This document shows positions 1 through 9,040 of a stretch of DNA of 64,000 bases, one piece after another (within the stretch, counting starts at the first letter, position 1; each line of letters begins with the position of its first letter). The stretch spans positions 558,001 through 622,000 of the forward strand of contig NZ_BBYG01000010.1 in assembly GCF_001184025.1 (NCBI RefSeq), written 5' to 3'. The notes beneath the pieces were generated by a model, which had not been told where the DNA came from, searched no databases, and saw only the letters and a program-made list of their open reading frames with translations. The DNA is from Streptomyces maremycinicus. Lineage in GTDB: Bacteria; Actinomycetota; Actinomycetes; Streptomycetales; Streptomycetaceae. The position numbers and the translations under genes are program-made.

Positions 1-354
1 GTGCCCCAGCGGCGCCACCGAGGCGGAGAGCAGCAGGACGTCGCTCTCGTGCGCGGCGGCCAGCAGGTCGTCGGTCATCCGCCCGACCAGTGACCGTGCC
101 ATCCGGGTCACCCGCAGCAGTTTGCCCGGGCCGGTGGTGCTGCGGTGCAGTCCCCGGCCCCGCTCGGACTCCAGTTCCGCCCGCGGGTCCACCGGCAGCG
201 CGTGGAAGCCCACCCCGGAGCCCGCGACGAGCGGCGCGAACCGCGCGTGGGTGACCAGGGTGACCTCGTGTCCGGCCCGCACCAGCCCGTGGCCCAGTCC
301 CGTGAAGGGGGCCACGTCACCCCGTGAGCCCGCTGTCATGATCGCCACTCGCAC
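1..354 (-). CDS. Glycosyltransferase, GT1/MGT type, N-terminal part (runs off the window)
   Basis: Reading leftwards from a GTG at 354 gives an N-terminus VRVAIMTAGSRGDVAPFTGL, the start of the GT-B fold of UDP-glycosyltransferases such as MGT and sterol glucosyltransferases. It is followed by GHGLVRAGHEVTLVTH, the usual first beta-alpha unit. About 118 residues are present; the acceptor-site half continues past base 1 and the donor-binding C-terminal domain is missing. There is no Shine-Dalgarno. A -10-like CATACT (362-367, minus strand) sits 7 nt before the GTG, so a leaderless start is likely. The family moves a sugar from a nucleotide donor to a small molecule or lipid. The acceptor cannot be told from this fragment. 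The family call is firm; the exact start is less so because an in-frame ATG lies five codons downstream. Confidence 0.8.
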   Translation of the reverse strand, partial: MRVAIMTAGSRGDVAPFTGLGHGLVRAGHEVTLVTHARFAPLVAGSGVGFHALPVDPRAELESERGRGLHRSTTGPGKLLRVTRMARSLVGRMTDDLLAAAHESDVLLLSASVAPLGH

Positions 355-455
355 GACGGACAGTATGGGGGCGGGGCGGCCGGCCCGCGGTGAACGACCC
401 TGCGAAAGCAGCCACTTCGAGTGCGGGAGCGGCCACGTCACTTCTGTCGCAGCCG

Positions 456-484
456 TTGACTTCACTCCCCGGCGGTTCTACTTT
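456..484 (+). promoter_or_regulatory. Housekeeping-type promoter of the alpha-galactosidase gene
   Basis: TTGACT (456-461), a 17-nt spacer and TACTTT (479-484) match the vegetative sigma consensus. An AACGCGTT palindrome at 493-500 lies just downstream, about where a LacI- or ROK-type repressor would sit. The coding start is at 546. The regulator is inferred, not seen. Confidence 0.55.
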
Positions 485-545
485 CGGCGCGCAACGCGTT
501 CGGTTAGCCGACCCATGTTCGATATTTCGAAGCTGGAGCCGCCGT

Positions 546-2504
546 ATGTATCCCCCACCCCCCACGCACCCGCTCCGACGCCGGAGAGCCGCCGCCGCCC
601 GGTTCCTCGCCCTGCTGCTGACCGTGACCGCCGCCCTGCTGTTCGCCCAGCCGGGGCCGGCCCGGGCCGCGACCTCGCGGCAGATCGCCGTGCCCACCGC
701 CCCGATGGGCTGGGCCTCCTGGAACAGCTTCGCCGCGAAGATCGACCACGACGTCATCAAGAAGCAGGTCGACGCGTTCGTCGCCGCGGGCCTGCCGGCG
801 GCCGGGTACCGGTACATCAACATCGACGAGGGCTGGTGGCAGGGCACCCGCGACAGCGCGGGCGACATCACCGTCGACGAGTCCGAGTGGCCCGGCGGCA
901 TGAGCGCCATCGCCGACTACATCCACAGCAAGGGCCTGAAGGCCGGGATCTACACGGACGCCGGCAAAGACGGCTGCGGCTACTACTACCCGACCGGCCG
1001 GCCCGCCGCCCCCGGCAGCGGCAGCGAGGGCCACTACGACCAGGACATGCTCCGGTTCTCGCAGTGGGGCTTCGACTTCGTGAAGGTCGACTGGTGCGGC
1101 GGTGACGCCGAGGGCCTCGACGCGGCGACGGCGTACACCGCGATCAGCGCCGCCGTCACGAAGGCGACGGCCGCCACCGGACGCCCGCTCACCCTCTCGA
1201 TCTGCAACTGGGGCTACCAGAACACCTGGAACTGGGCCCCCGGGCTCGCCCCGATGTTCCGGACCAGCACCGACATCGTCTACTACGGCAACAACCCCTC
1301 GATGACGAACCTGCTGTCCAACTTCGACCAGGGCCTGCACCCCACCGCCCAGCACACCGGGTACTACAACGACCCGGACATGCTGATGGTCGGCATGACC
1401 GGCTTCACCGCCGCCCAGAACCGCACCCACATGAACCTGTGGGCCGTCTCCGGCGCCCCGCTCCTCGCCGGCAACGACCTGACCACGATGACGACCGAGA
1501 CGGCGAACATCCTCAAGAACCCCGAGGTCATCGCCGTCGACCAGGACACCCGCGGCCTCCAGGGCGTCAAGGTCGCCGAGGACACCACCGGGGCGCAGGT
1601 GTACGGCAAGGTCCTCGCCGGCAGCGGCAAGCGCGCCGTCGTCCTGCTCAACCGCACCTCCTCCGCCCAGAACATCACCGTCCGCTGGGCCGACCTGGGG
1701 CTGACCGGCGCCTCCGCCACCGTCCGTGACCTGTGGGCGCGCGCCGACGTCGGCACGTACGCCACGGGCTACACGACGAGCGTCCCGGCGGGCGGCTCGG
1801 TCATGCTCACCGTCACCGGCGGCACCGAGGCCTCGGGCAGCACGTACACCGGTACGTCGGGCTTCTCCGGCGTGGTCGCGGGGAACACCGGCCCGAAGGT
1901 CGTCGACGTCGCCTACACCAACACGGCCTCCACCGCCCGCACCGCGACGCTGAAGGTCAACGGCCAGACCTCGACGACCGTCTCGTTCCCGCCGACCGGC
2001 TCCGCGCAGGGCACGATCAGCCTCCAGGTCGCCCTGTCGAAGGGCTCCTCCAACACGCTCGTCTTCACCGGCGCGCCGACCCTCGCCGACATCACGGTCA
2101 GACCCCTGCCCGGCGCGAACGGGGCGCTCGTCGTCGGCAAGCAGTCCGGCCGCTGCCTGGACCTGTTCGACAGCACGATCACCAACGGCACCCAGGCCGA
2201 GCTGTGGGACTGCAACGGCGGCTCCAACCAGGCCTGGACGTACACCTCCCGCAAGGAACTCGTGGTGTACGGGAACAAGTGCCTGGACGCCTACGGCCTC
2301 GGCACCACCAACGGCACGAAGGTCGTCATCTGGGACTGCAACGGCCAGAACAACCAGAAGTGGAACGTGAACGCCGACGGCACGATCACCAACGTCAACG
2401 CCGGGCTGTGCCTCGACGCCAACGGCGCGGGCACGGCCAACCGCACCCCGATCGTGCTCTGGACCTGCGGCACCGCCGACAACCAGAGGTGGACGCTGAC
2501 CTGA
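546..2504 (+). CDS. Secreted alpha-galactosidase, GH27, with ricin-type lectin domain
   Basis: A 652-aa exported enzyme that would release terminal alpha-D-galactose from galactosides and galactomannans outside the cell. The ATG at 546 is chosen because GGAG lies 8 nt upstream and it opens a signal peptide (Arg-rich start, LALLLTVTAALL core, cleavage after ARAA near residue 42). The ORF stays open upstream to 390 without such features. The catalytic domain (about 45-430) begins PMGWASWNSF. The nucleophile is Asp182 in KVDWC and the acid/base is Asp243 in RTSTD, matching the Arg-x3-Asp spacing of characterised GH27 enzymes. A beta-sandwich module follows (about 440-530, CBM35-like). Residues 535-652 form a beta-trefoil CBM13/ricin B domain with three NQxW repeats. 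No transporter or sugar regulator is adjacent. Confidence 0.93.
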   Translation: MYPPPPTHPLRRRRAAAARFLALLLTVTAALLFAQPGPARAATSRQIAVPTAPMGWASWNSFAAKIDHDVIKKQVDAFVAAGLPAAGYRYINIDEGWWQGTRDSAGDITVDESEWPGGMSAIADYIHSKGLKAGIYTDAGKDGCGYYYPTGRPAAPGSGSEGHYDQDMLRFSQWGFDFVKVDWCGGDAEGLDAATAYTAISAAVTKATAATGRPLTLSICNWGYQNTWNWAPGLAPMFRTSTDIVYYGNNPSMTNLLSNFDQGLHPTAQHTGYYNDPDMLMVGMTGFTAAQNRTHMNLWAVSGAPLLAGNDLTTMTTETANILKNPEVIAVDQDTRGLQGVKVAEDTTGAQVYGKVLAGSGKRAVVLLNRTSSAQNITVRWADLGLTGASATVRDLWARADVGTYATGYTTSVPAGGSVMLTVTGGTEASGSTYTGTSGFSGVVAGNTGPKVVDVAYTNTASTARTATLKVNGQTSTTVSFPPTGSAQGTISLQVALSKGSSNTLVFTGAPTLADITVRPLPGANGALVVGKQSGRCLDLFDSTITNGTQAELWDCNGGSNQAWTYTSRKELVVYGNKCLDAYGLGTTNGTKVVIWDCNGQNNQKWNVNADGTITNVNAGLCLDANGAGTANRTPIVLWTCGTADNQRWTLT

Positions 2505-2796
2505 CCCCGCCTCCGCGTGCCCATGAGCGACCGTGGCCGGCGGCAGGCGGGGGCGAGGGGTACGGCTCAGCGATGCCGGCCGTAGCGGGTGCGCACGGCA
2601 CGCGGTGCCGGCGGACGGGGGAGGGACCGCATCGCGCGCAGCGCTGTCCGCAGCAGCGCGACGGACACCAGCCCGCCCGCCGCTGCGGCCGGTACCGTCG
2701 GCGCCGTCCGGGGCGGCCGTGACCGCCCGCGCGCCGCCCGCACCGAGAAGGTCCAGGTCAGCCGAGAAGTGACCTGGACCCCTGCGGTCTTCCTCC
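2505..2796. other. Intergenic stretch without a convincing gene
   Basis: Gap between the alpha-galactosidase and the convergent SnoaL-like gene. A short minus-strand frame (about 58 codons, ending near 2567) has Streptomyces-like codon use but no ribosome binding site and no recognisable domain, so I do not call it. Its one clear element is the hairpin at 2750-2780. Confidence 0.5.
2750..2780. terminator. Perfect 11-bp inverted repeat, bidirectional terminator
   Basis: GGTCCAGGTCA (2750-2760) and its exact complement TGACCTGGACC (2770-2780) flank a 9-nt loop. It lies between two convergent genes, so it could terminate both. There is no T-tract, as is usual for Streptomyces terminators. Confidence 0.6.
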
Positions 2797-3162
2797 CTAC
2801 TCGTCCCATGCCTGGATCATGGTCTGCTCGACGATCTTGCCGTCCCGCAACGTGATCATCGACTCGGCGAGCACCTGCACGCCGTCCGCGTACCGGCACG
2901 ACTCGCTGAAGGCGGCGCGGTCGCCCTGGACGATGCACTCCTCGAGCTTGTGGGTCATGTCCCGGCTGTAGACGTCCTCCAGCATCCGGCCGATCTCGTC
3001 GCGGCCGTGCAGCACTTTGGGTCGGCTGGGCTGGGTGTTGTGGTCGATGACGCGTATCTCGGCGTCGTCGGCGTAGAGCGACAGCAACGTCGTCGCGCTG
3101 TCGCCCTCCACGCCTCGGCGCAGGGTCTCGGTGTCGAAGGCGGAGCCTGCCGCGGTGCCCAT
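2797..3162 (-). CDS. SnoaL-like / NTF2-fold protein
   Basis: A 121-aa protein with the layout of SnoaL-like polyketide-cyclase/ketosteroid-isomerase-type proteins: an N-terminal helix, then LLSLYADDAEIRVID, a central HGRDEIGRMLEDV helix, and strands ending in RDGKIVEQTMIQAW. The ATG at 3162 has a strong GGAGG 5-6 nt upstream. These small alpha+beta barrels bind hydrophobic ligands; many are isomerases, cyclases or stress-related proteins of unknown role, and no substrate can be assigned here. It is a single gene running towards the alpha-galactosidase and ending at a shared hairpin. A second NTF2-like protein lies at 41701-42096 but is not obviously a close copy. Confidence 0.8.
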   Translation of the reverse strand: MGTAAGSAFDTETLRRGVEGDSATTLLSLYADDAEIRVIDHNTQPSRPKVLHGRDEIGRMLEDVYSRDMTHKLEECIVQGDRAAFSESCRYADGVQVLAESMITLRDGKIVEQTMIQAWDE

Positions 3163-3332
3163 GGTGACCTCCTCCGAGGGCCGCGGCCGAGGGGAGGACG
3201 GCCGCCTGAACCCTCACCTTCGAGACTCCTCCGGCGCGCCGGGCTCGGCAAACGCAGCCTGTGCCGTCCGCCTGTCGGGTGAGCACCGCCGCCCACCCGT
3301 GTCCGCCGGGGTGCCGACGGCGTTGGTCGGAC

Positions 3333-3629
3333 ATGATCTCCACTCGACGCATCGCCGCAATCGCCGCTCTGGCCGCCGGGGTCACTGGCCTCGCGGCGCC
3401 CCTGGCGAGCGCGGCCGAAGCCCCGGCCGGCGGCAAAATCAATCCGATGACCGCGCTGGACTCGCTCGCCGCGAGCCAGATCCCGGAGGAGTACCGGGCC
3501 GACCTCCCGCCGGTCTCCCGGCAGCTGGGTGAGCTCAACAAGGTCAGCGAGCTCGAGAAGTTGAACGAACTGCACCAGGTCACCGACCTTGTCGCTCCGG
3601 TGACCGGGCTGCTGCCCGCGATCGGCTGA
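3333..3629 (+). CDS. Small secreted protein of unknown function
   Basis: A 98-aa protein with a clear Sec signal peptide (MISTRRIAAIAALAAGVTGL, cleavage after ASAAEA near residue 30). The mature peptide of about 68 residues has no cysteine and is rich in Leu, Glu and Pro. A short heptad-like helix (LGELNKVSELEKLNEL) is followed by a hydrophobic C-terminus. The frame is open further upstream, but the ATG at 3333 is the one that places the signal peptide at the N-terminus. The ribosome binding site is weak. The pattern fits short cell-surface proteins common in Streptomyces. I do not recognise a named family, and no enzymatic motif is visible. Confidence 0.65.
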   Translation: MISTRRIAAIAALAAGVTGLAAPLASAAEAPAGGKINPMTALDSLAASQIPEEYRADLPPVSRQLGELNKVSELEKLNELHQVTDLVAPVTGLLPAIG

Positions 3630-3646
3630 GCGTCTCGCCTCGTCCC

Positions 3647-3682
3647 CGTGGGGGCCGTCCGGAGGACCGGACGGCCCCCACG
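3647..3682. terminator. 16-bp perfect hairpin, bidirectional terminator
   Basis: A 16-bp stem (arms 3647-3662 and 3667-3682, core GGGGGCCGTCCGG) closes on the 4-nt loop AGGA. It lies between the small secreted protein gene and the convergent ABC exporter gene, and is one of the most stable hairpins in the window. Confidence 0.8.
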
Positions 3683-3697
3683 CACGTGCGGCGCGGT

Positions 3698-5452
3698 TCA
3701 GTCGACCGTCGCCAGGAACTGCGTGGCCGCCAGCTCCGCGTAGAGCGGGTCACCCGCCACCAGCTCACGGTGCGTCCCCACCGCACGGACCCGGCCCGCG
3801 TCCATGACGACGATCCGGTCGGCCATCGTGACCGTCGACAGCCGGTGCGCGACGACGAGGACGGTGGTCGTCCGGGCGACGTCGGCGACGGTGTCGCGCA
3901 ACGCCGCCTCGTTCACCGCGTCCAGTTGGGAGGTCGCCTCGTCCAGCAGCAGGAGCCTCGGACTGCGCAGCAGCGCGCGGGCGATGGCCACCCGCTGCCG
4001 CTCCCCGCCGGACAGCTTCGTCCCGCGATGTCCCACCAGGGTGTCCAGCCCCTGCGGCAGCCGTTCGACCAGGCCCTCCAGCCGGGTCGTCTTCAGCACG
4101 CCGCGCACCGTGTCGTCGTCCGCCGAAGGGTTCCCCAGCAGCAGGTTGTCGCGCAGCGAACCCGACAGCACGGGGGCGTCCTGCTCGACGTAGCCGATGG
4201 AGGAGCGCAGCCCGGACAGGTCCCAGTCCGCGAGGTCGCGCCCGTCGAGGGCGATCACGCCGGACTCCGGGTCGTAGAACCGCTCGACGAGCGAGAACAC
4301 CGTGGTCTTGCCCGCGCCCGAAGGACCGACGAACGCGGTCATGCCCCGGGCCGGCACGCTGAAGGTGACCCCGTGGTGGACGTACGGCAGGTCGTCGGCG
4401 TACCGGAAGCGGACGTCGGCGAAGTCCAGCGAGGCCGGTCCGGTGGCCGGCGAGGGCAGCGGCCCGGGCCGGGACACCGGCTCGGCGGGCAGCCCCAGGG
4501 CCTCCTGGATGCGGCTCAGGGCCGCCGAGCCCGTCTGGTACTGGGTGATCGCGCCGACGACCTGCTGGATCGGCGACATGAGGTAGAAGACGTAGAGCAG
4601 GAACGCCACCAGCGTGCCGATCTCGATGGCGCCCGTCGCGACCCGCGCCCCGCCCACCGCGAGGACGGTGATGAAGGCCGTCTGCATCGCCAGGCCGGCC
4701 GTGTTGCCCGCGGCCGCCGACCACTTGGCGGCGCGCACGCTCTGCCGCCAGGACTCCTCGGCCGCCGCGTGCAGCGTGGCCTCCTCGCGGTGCTCGGCGC
4801 CCGACGCCTTCACCGTGCGCAGCGCGCCGAGCACCCGCTCCAGCGAGGCCCCCATCACACCGACCGCGTCCTGCGCCCGGCGGCTCGCCCGGTTGATCCG
4901 CGGCACGATCACGCCCAGCACCGTGCCCGCACAGACGATCACGGCCAGCGTGACCCCCAGCAGCACGGGATCGACCACGCCCATCATCACGACCGTGGCG
5001 GCCAGCGTGAGCCCGCCGGTGCCGAGGCCCACCAGCGGGGCGGTGGTGACCTCGCGCAGCAGCGTCGTGTCGGAGGTGATGCGGGCCATGAGATCGCCGG
5101 GCTCGCTCCGGTCGACGGCCGTGATCTTCAGCCGCAGCAGATACGAGGACAACGCCCGCCGCGCGCCGAGCACCACCGACTCCGCGGTACGCCGCAGCAC
5201 GAACGAACCCAGCGCGCCCACCGCCGAGTTGGCGACGACCAGTGCCGTCAGGGCGAGCAACGCGCCTGATATCGAACGGTCGTGACCCAGGTCGTCGATC
5301 AACTTCCTTGCCACCAGAGGCAGCAGCAGCCCGGTGGCGCCGGTGACCAGCGACAGCGCGGCACCCGCCAGCAGGGACCGGCGATGGGGCCGTACGTAGT
5401 CGAGCAACAGCCGCCACGGGGGCCGGCCGCCGGCGGTCTCTGCGATGGACAC
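3698..5452 (-). CDS. ABC exporter, fused membrane and ATPase domains (type IV fold)
   Basis: A 584-aa half-transporter of the MsbA/LmrA-like multidrug and lipid exporter class, expected to work as a homodimer in the plasma membrane. Six membrane helices fill about residues 20-310. The ATPase domain (about 340-575) has Walker [10 protein letters not shown] (Lys382), signature LSGGERQR, Walker B LLLLDEAT and the H-loop VVAHRLST. The start is GTG at 5452 with GAGGAG about 6 nt upstream. All ATPase residues look intact, so a single gene may suffice; no partner half-transporter is adjacent. The substrate is not predictable. It is transcribed alone and ends at the hairpin at 3647-3682. Confidence 0.92.
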   Translation of the reverse strand: MSIAETAGGRPPWRLLLDYVRPHRRSLLAGAALSLVTGATGLLLPLVARKLIDDLGHDRSISGALLALTALVVANSAVGALGSFVLRRTAESVVLGARRALSSYLLRLKITAVDRSEPGDLMARITSDTTLLREVTTAPLVGLGTGGLTLAATVVMMGVVDPVLLGVTLAVIVCAGTVLGVIVPRINRASRRAQDAVGVMGASLERVLGALRTVKASGAEHREEATLHAAAEESWRQSVRAAKWSAAAGNTAGLAMQTAFITVLAVGGARVATGAIEIGTLVAFLLYVFYLMSPIQQVVGAITQYQTGSAALSRIQEALGLPAEPVSRPGPLPSPATGPASLDFADVRFRYADDLPYVHHGVTFSVPARGMTAFVGPSGAGKTTVFSLVERFYDPESGVIALDGRDLADWDLSGLRSSIGYVEQDAPVLSGSLRDNLLLGNPSADDDTVRGVLKTTRLEGLVERLPQGLDTLVGHRGTKLSGGERQRVAIARALLRSPRLLLLDEATSQLDAVNEAALRDTVADVARTTTVLVVAHRLSTVTMADRIVVMDAGRVRAVGTHRELVAGDPLYAELAATQFLATVD

Positions 5453-5625
5453 GGGACTCCTCGGGAGGTCGGGTGGCAGGCCTCAGGCTACGTCGGCCGC
5501 CCGGGGGTACGGCCACGAAGGGCGTGTTCAGGGCGCCCGCCGGCCCTGCCGCCCGTGCCCTTACCGATCAGTCACGCGTAGGGTCGGCAGCGGGACGGAC
5601 GACCGCCGACGAAAGGGGCAGCACC

Positions 5626-6711
5626 ATGCCGCAGGAAGTGCGCGCAGTGATCGCGCCGGGGAAGAACGAGCCGGTACGGGTGGAGACGATCGTGATCCCC
5701 GACCCCGGTCCCGGCGAGGCCGTGGTGCAGGTGCAGGCCTGCGGGGTCTGCCACACCGACCTGCACTACAAGCAGGGCGGGATCAACGACGAGTTCCCCT
5801 TCCTGCTCGGTCACGAGGCGGCGGGCGTGGTGGAGTCGGTCGGCGAGGGCGTCACCGACGTCGCCCCCGGTGATTTCGTGATCCTGAACTGGCGTGCGGT
5901 GTGCGGGCACTGCCGGGCGTGTCTGCGCGGCAGGCCGTGGTACTGCTTCGACACCCACAACGCCCAGCAGCGGATGACCCTGACCGACGGCACCGAGCTG
6001 TCGCCGGCGCTGGGCATCGGGGCGTTCGCGGAGAAGACCCTGGTGGCGGCCGGGCAGTGCACGAAGGTCGACGCGTCGGTGTCGGCGTCGGTGGCGGGGC
6101 TGCTGGGCTGCGGGGTGATGGCCGGCATCGGCGCGGCGATCAACACCGGAAACGTCGGCCGCGGCGACACGGTCGCGGTGATCGGCTGCGGCGGGGTCGG
6201 CGACGCGGCGATCGCCGGGTCGAACCTGGCCGGCGCCGCGAAGATCATCGCCGTCGACATCGACGACCGCAAGCTCGAGACCGCCAGGAAGATGGGCGCC
6301 ACGCACACGGTCAACTCCAAGGAGACCGACCCCGTCGAGGCGATCCGTGAGCTGACCGGCGGCTTCGGCGCGGACGTGGTGATCGAGGCCGTCGGCCGCC
6401 CGGAGACCTACAAGCAGGCCTTCTACGCCCGTGACCTGGCCGGCACGGTCGTCCTGGTGGGGGTGCCGACGCCGGAGATGAAGCTCGAGCTGCCGCTGCT
6501 GGACGTCTTCGGGCGGGGCGGGGCGCTGAAGTCGTCCTGGTACGGCGACTGCCTGCCCTCGCGCGACTTCCCGATGCTGATCGACCTCCATCTCCAGGGC
6601 CGCCTGGACCTCGGGGCGTTCGTCACCGAGACCATCGGACTCGACGAGGTGGAGCAGGCGTTCGAGCGGATGCATCACGGGGACGTCCTGCGCTCGGTGG
6701 TGGTGCTGTGA
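5626..6711 (+). CDS. mscR: S-(hydroxymethyl)mycothiol dehydrogenase (NAD/mycothiol-dependent formaldehyde dehydrogenase)
   Basis: A 361-aa zinc-dependent medium-chain dehydrogenase. The catalytic zinc motif [14 protein letters not shown] includes Cys42; His63 is in LLGHEAAG. The structural zinc is bound by Cys93, 96, 99 and 107 ([15 protein letters not shown]). The nucleotide fold has [12 protein letters not shown]. The combination is typical of the actinobacterial enzyme that oxidises the formaldehyde-mycothiol adduct to S-formylmycothiol, and also acts on S-nitrosomycothiol. The ATG at 5626 follows GAAAGGGG by about 7 nt. The stop overlaps the start of the next gene (TGATG), so the two are translationally coupled. 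The mycothiol assignment rests on family resemblance and on this pairing. Confidence 0.85.
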   Translation: MPQEVRAVIAPGKNEPVRVETIVIPDPGPGEAVVQVQACGVCHTDLHYKQGGINDEFPFLLGHEAAGVVESVGEGVTDVAPGDFVILNWRAVCGHCRACLRGRPWYCFDTHNAQQRMTLTDGTELSPALGIGAFAEKTLVAAGQCTKVDASVSASVAGLLGCGVMAGIGAAINTGNVGRGDTVAVIGCGGVGDAAIAGSNLAGAAKIIAVDIDDRKLETARKMGATHTVNSKETDPVEAIRELTGGFGADVVIEAVGRPETYKQAFYARDLAGTVVLVGVPTPEMKLELPLLDVFGRGGALKSSWYGDCLPSRDFPMLIDLHLQGRLDLGAFVTETIGLDEVEQAFERMHHGDVLRSVVVL

Positions 6712-7340
6712 TGGCCGCGCGCATCGAACGCCTCGTCACCTCCGGCCAGTTCAGCCTCGACGGCGGCACCTGGGACGTCGACAACAACGTGTGGATCGTG
6801 GGCGACGACCACGAGGCGATCGTCATCGACGCCGCACACGACGCCGAAGCCGTTCTGGCCGCCGTGGGCGACCGCCGGCTGACGGCCATCGTGTGCACCC
6901 ACGCCCACAACGACCACGTCTCCGCCGCGCCGGCCCTCGCCGACGCGACCGGCGCCACGATCTGGCTGCACCCCGACGACCTGCCGCTGTGGAAGCTCAC
7001 CCACCCGGACCGTGAGCCCGACGCCCATCTGGCCGACGGCCAGGTCATCGAGGCCGCGGGCACCGACCTGACCGTCCTGCACACCCCGGGGCACGCGCCC
7101 GGCGCGGTCTGTCTCCACGACCCCGGCCTCGGGGTGATCTTCACCGGCGACACCCTCTTCCAGGGCGGACCGGGCGCCACCGGCCGCTCCTGGTCCCACT
7201 TCCCGACGATCATCAGCTCCATCAGGGACCGGCTGCTCGCCCTGCCGCCCGAGACGAAGGTGCTGACCGGTCACGGCGACGCGACCACCATCGGAGCGGA
7301 GGCACCGCACCTGGAGGAGTGGATCGCCCGCGGGCACTGA
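6711..7340 (+). CDS. MBL-fold hydrolase, partner of the mycothiol dehydrogenase
   Basis: A 209-aa metallo-beta-lactamase-fold protein of glyoxalase II type. Metal ligands are visible: THAHNDH (His64, His66, Asp68, His69), HTPGHAPG, FTGDTLFQGG and LTGHGD. The start ATG shares one base with the stop of the dehydrogenase, implying co-expression in fixed ratio. Glyoxalase II-type enzymes cleave thioesters of low-molecular-weight thiols. By context this one probably hydrolyses S-formylmycothiol (or another mycothiol thioester) to formate and free mycothiol. That step is inferred from the pairing, not from the sequence alone. Confidence 0.85.
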   Translation: MAARIERLVTSGQFSLDGGTWDVDNNVWIVGDDHEAIVIDAAHDAEAVLAAVGDRRLTAIVCTHAHNDHVSAAPALADATGATIWLHPDDLPLWKLTHPDREPDAHLADGQVIEAAGTDLTVLHTPGHAPGAVCLHDPGLGVIFTGDTLFQGGPGATGRSWSHFPTIISSIRDRLLALPPETKVLTGHGDATTIGAEAPHLEEWIARGH

Positions 7341-7471
7341 GGCCGCGGACCGCGCCCGACCGGGTGACCCGGCGGACGAAAGACGACAGGAGATGTCCGG
7401 CTTCCGCGCGATCCTCGTCGAGGTCGTCGATCCTCGAGGACGACATCGACACGACACGCGGGAGGTCGGAC

Positions 7472-8386
7472 ATGTCCGGTCCACTGGAAGGCAAGGTCGC
7501 CCTGGTCGCCGGGGCGACCCGGGGCGCGGGACGCGGTATCGCCGTGGAGCTGGGGGCGGCCGGCGCCACCGTCTACGTGACGGGACGCACCACCCGCGCC
7601 CGGCGCTCCGAGTCCGACCGCCCCGAGACGATCGAGGACACCGCCGACCTGGTCACCGAGGCGGGCGGCCACGGCATCGCGGTGCCCACCGACCACCTCG
7701 ACCCCGCCCAGGTACGCGCCCTCGTCGACCGCGTCGCGGACGAGCGGGACCGCCTCGACGTCCTCGTCAACGACATCTGGGGCGCCGAGCACCTCTTCGC
7801 CTGGGACACGCCGGTCTGGGAGCACGACCTGGACGACGGGCTCCGGCTGCTGCGGCTCGCCGTCGAGACCCACGCGATCACCAGCCACCACGCGCTGCCG
7901 CTGCTGCTGCGCCGGCCCGGCGGACTGGTCGTCGAGATGACCGACGGCACCACCGAGTACAACCGCGACACCTACCGCGTGAACTTCTTCTACGACCTCG
8001 CCAAGACCTCCGTCCTGCGGATGGCCTTCGCCCTCGGCCACGAACTCGGCCCGCGCGGCGCCACCGCCGTGGCGCTCACCCCCGGCTGGCTGCGGTCGGA
8101 GCTGATGCTCGAGACGTTCGGCGTACGCGAGGACAACTGGCGGGACGCCCTGGAGCGGGTGCCGCACTTCGCCATCTCGGAGACACCCCGCTACGTCGGC
8201 CGGGCGGTCGCCGCCCTGGCCGCCGACCCCGACGTGGCCCGCTTCAACGGACAGTCCCTCTCCAGTGGCGGCCTCGCCCCCGTGTACGGCTTCACCGACC
8301 TCGACGGCAGCCGCCCGGACGCCTGGCGCTACATGGTCGAGGTGCAGGACCCCGGGAAGGCGGCGGACACCACCGGCTACCGCTGA
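7472..8386 (+). CDS. Short-chain dehydrogenase/reductase (DHRS1-like)
   Basis: A 304-aa SDR with the NAD(P) motif GATRGAGRGIA near residue 15, the NDIW sequence replacing the usual NNAG, and the active-site pair YDLAK within a long loop. Total length and the C-terminal tail fit the DHRS1-like subgroup rather than classical 250-aa SDRs. The ATG at 7472 has GGGAGG 8-10 nt upstream; the frame is open further upstream but lacks such a site. It lies 131 nt after the MBL gene and may share its transcript, but the gap is long and contains small dyads around CCTCGAGG (7433-7440), so an independent promoter is possible. The substrate is unknown. Confidence 0.85.
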   Translation: MSGPLEGKVALVAGATRGAGRGIAVELGAAGATVYVTGRTTRARRSESDRPETIEDTADLVTEAGGHGIAVPTDHLDPAQVRALVDRVADERDRLDVLVNDIWGAEHLFAWDTPVWEHDLDDGLRLLRLAVETHAITSHHALPLLLRRPGGLVVEMTDGTTEYNRDTYRVNFFYDLAKTSVLRMAFALGHELGPRGATAVALTPGWLRSELMLETFGVREDNWRDALERVPHFAISETPRYVGRAVAALAADPDVARFNGQSLSSGGLAPVYGFTDLDGSRPDAWRYMVEVQDPGKAADTTGYR

Positions 8387-8390
8387 GGAC

Positions 8391-8927
8391 TCAGGCGTCG
8401 GAGAGCGGACCGGTCGGCCAGCGCGCCGGGTGCCCCGGCGGCAGGGCGAGATCCTCGCGCACGGCGGCGTAGTACCCCTCGCGGCCGGCCCGCTGCCGCT
8501 CCAGCAGCTCCTGCCAGGCCCGCGGATCGTGCGTCCCCTCACGCATGAACCGCTCCATCTCCATCACCGTGGTCACCCACACCCGGGCCCGGTCCACCAC
8601 CTCCCGGCTGCCCAGCATGATCAGCGCCTCGCCGGCCGGGTCGCGTCCGTCGGTCGCCTCCGCGAGCAGCGGCTCGGCCTGCGCCGGGGACAAGGGGTGC
8701 GGGTGCGGGTCGTTGCCGAGGTGGGAGGCGACGCGGTAGGTCAGGTTCACCGACTTCTTCAGGGCCCGCGCGTAGTCGCCGTACACGCTCAGCCGCCGCT
8801 CCTCCCACCGGGCCGCCGTCTCGCGCCGGAACCTGGCCCCGTCGCTGCGCACGATCGCCAGGTACGAGCCGAGGGCGCCGATCACGACACCGAGGAGAGC
8901 GGGGAGTTGCTGGAGGAACGCGGTCAT
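8391..8927 (-). CDS. Membrane-anchored protein of unknown function
   Basis: A 178-aa protein with one N-terminal membrane segment (about residues 7-25, LPALLGVVIGALGSYLAIV). The remainder is a charged, mostly helical soluble domain starting RRETAARWEERRLSVYGDYA. The layout suggests an anchored helical bundle facing the cytoplasm. Proteins with this N-TM plus RxxxYxxY-type helix are common in Streptomyces without assigned function. The stop lies 4 nt from the stop of the convergent SDR gene, with no room for a terminator hairpin between them. The start ATG at 8927 has GGAG placed too close to be ideal, so the start is approximate. Confidence 0.65.
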   Translation of the reverse strand: MTAFLQQLPALLGVVIGALGSYLAIVRSDGARFRRETAARWEERRLSVYGDYARALKKSVNLTYRVASHLGNDPHPHPLSPAQAEPLLAEATDGRDPAGEALIMLGSREVVDRARVWVTTVMEMERFMREGTHDPRAWQELLERQRAGREGYYAAVREDLALPPGHPARWPTGPLSDA

Positions 8928-9040
8928 CTCCGCACGGGCTCCGTCCTGTTGACGTGGTGGAGGCGCTAGACCGCCCGTGCAGATCCTTTCACCTCACCGC
9001 CCGGAGTGCGTCGGCCGGCGTGCGACGGGCACGGTGACGG

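Noticed and set aside
2567..3685. A 372-codon minus-strand frame covering the gap and the SnoaL-like gene
   Set aside because: The SnoaL-like gene uses another frame with a strong ribosome site. The tail part (2567-2750) could be a tiny gene but lacks any signal.
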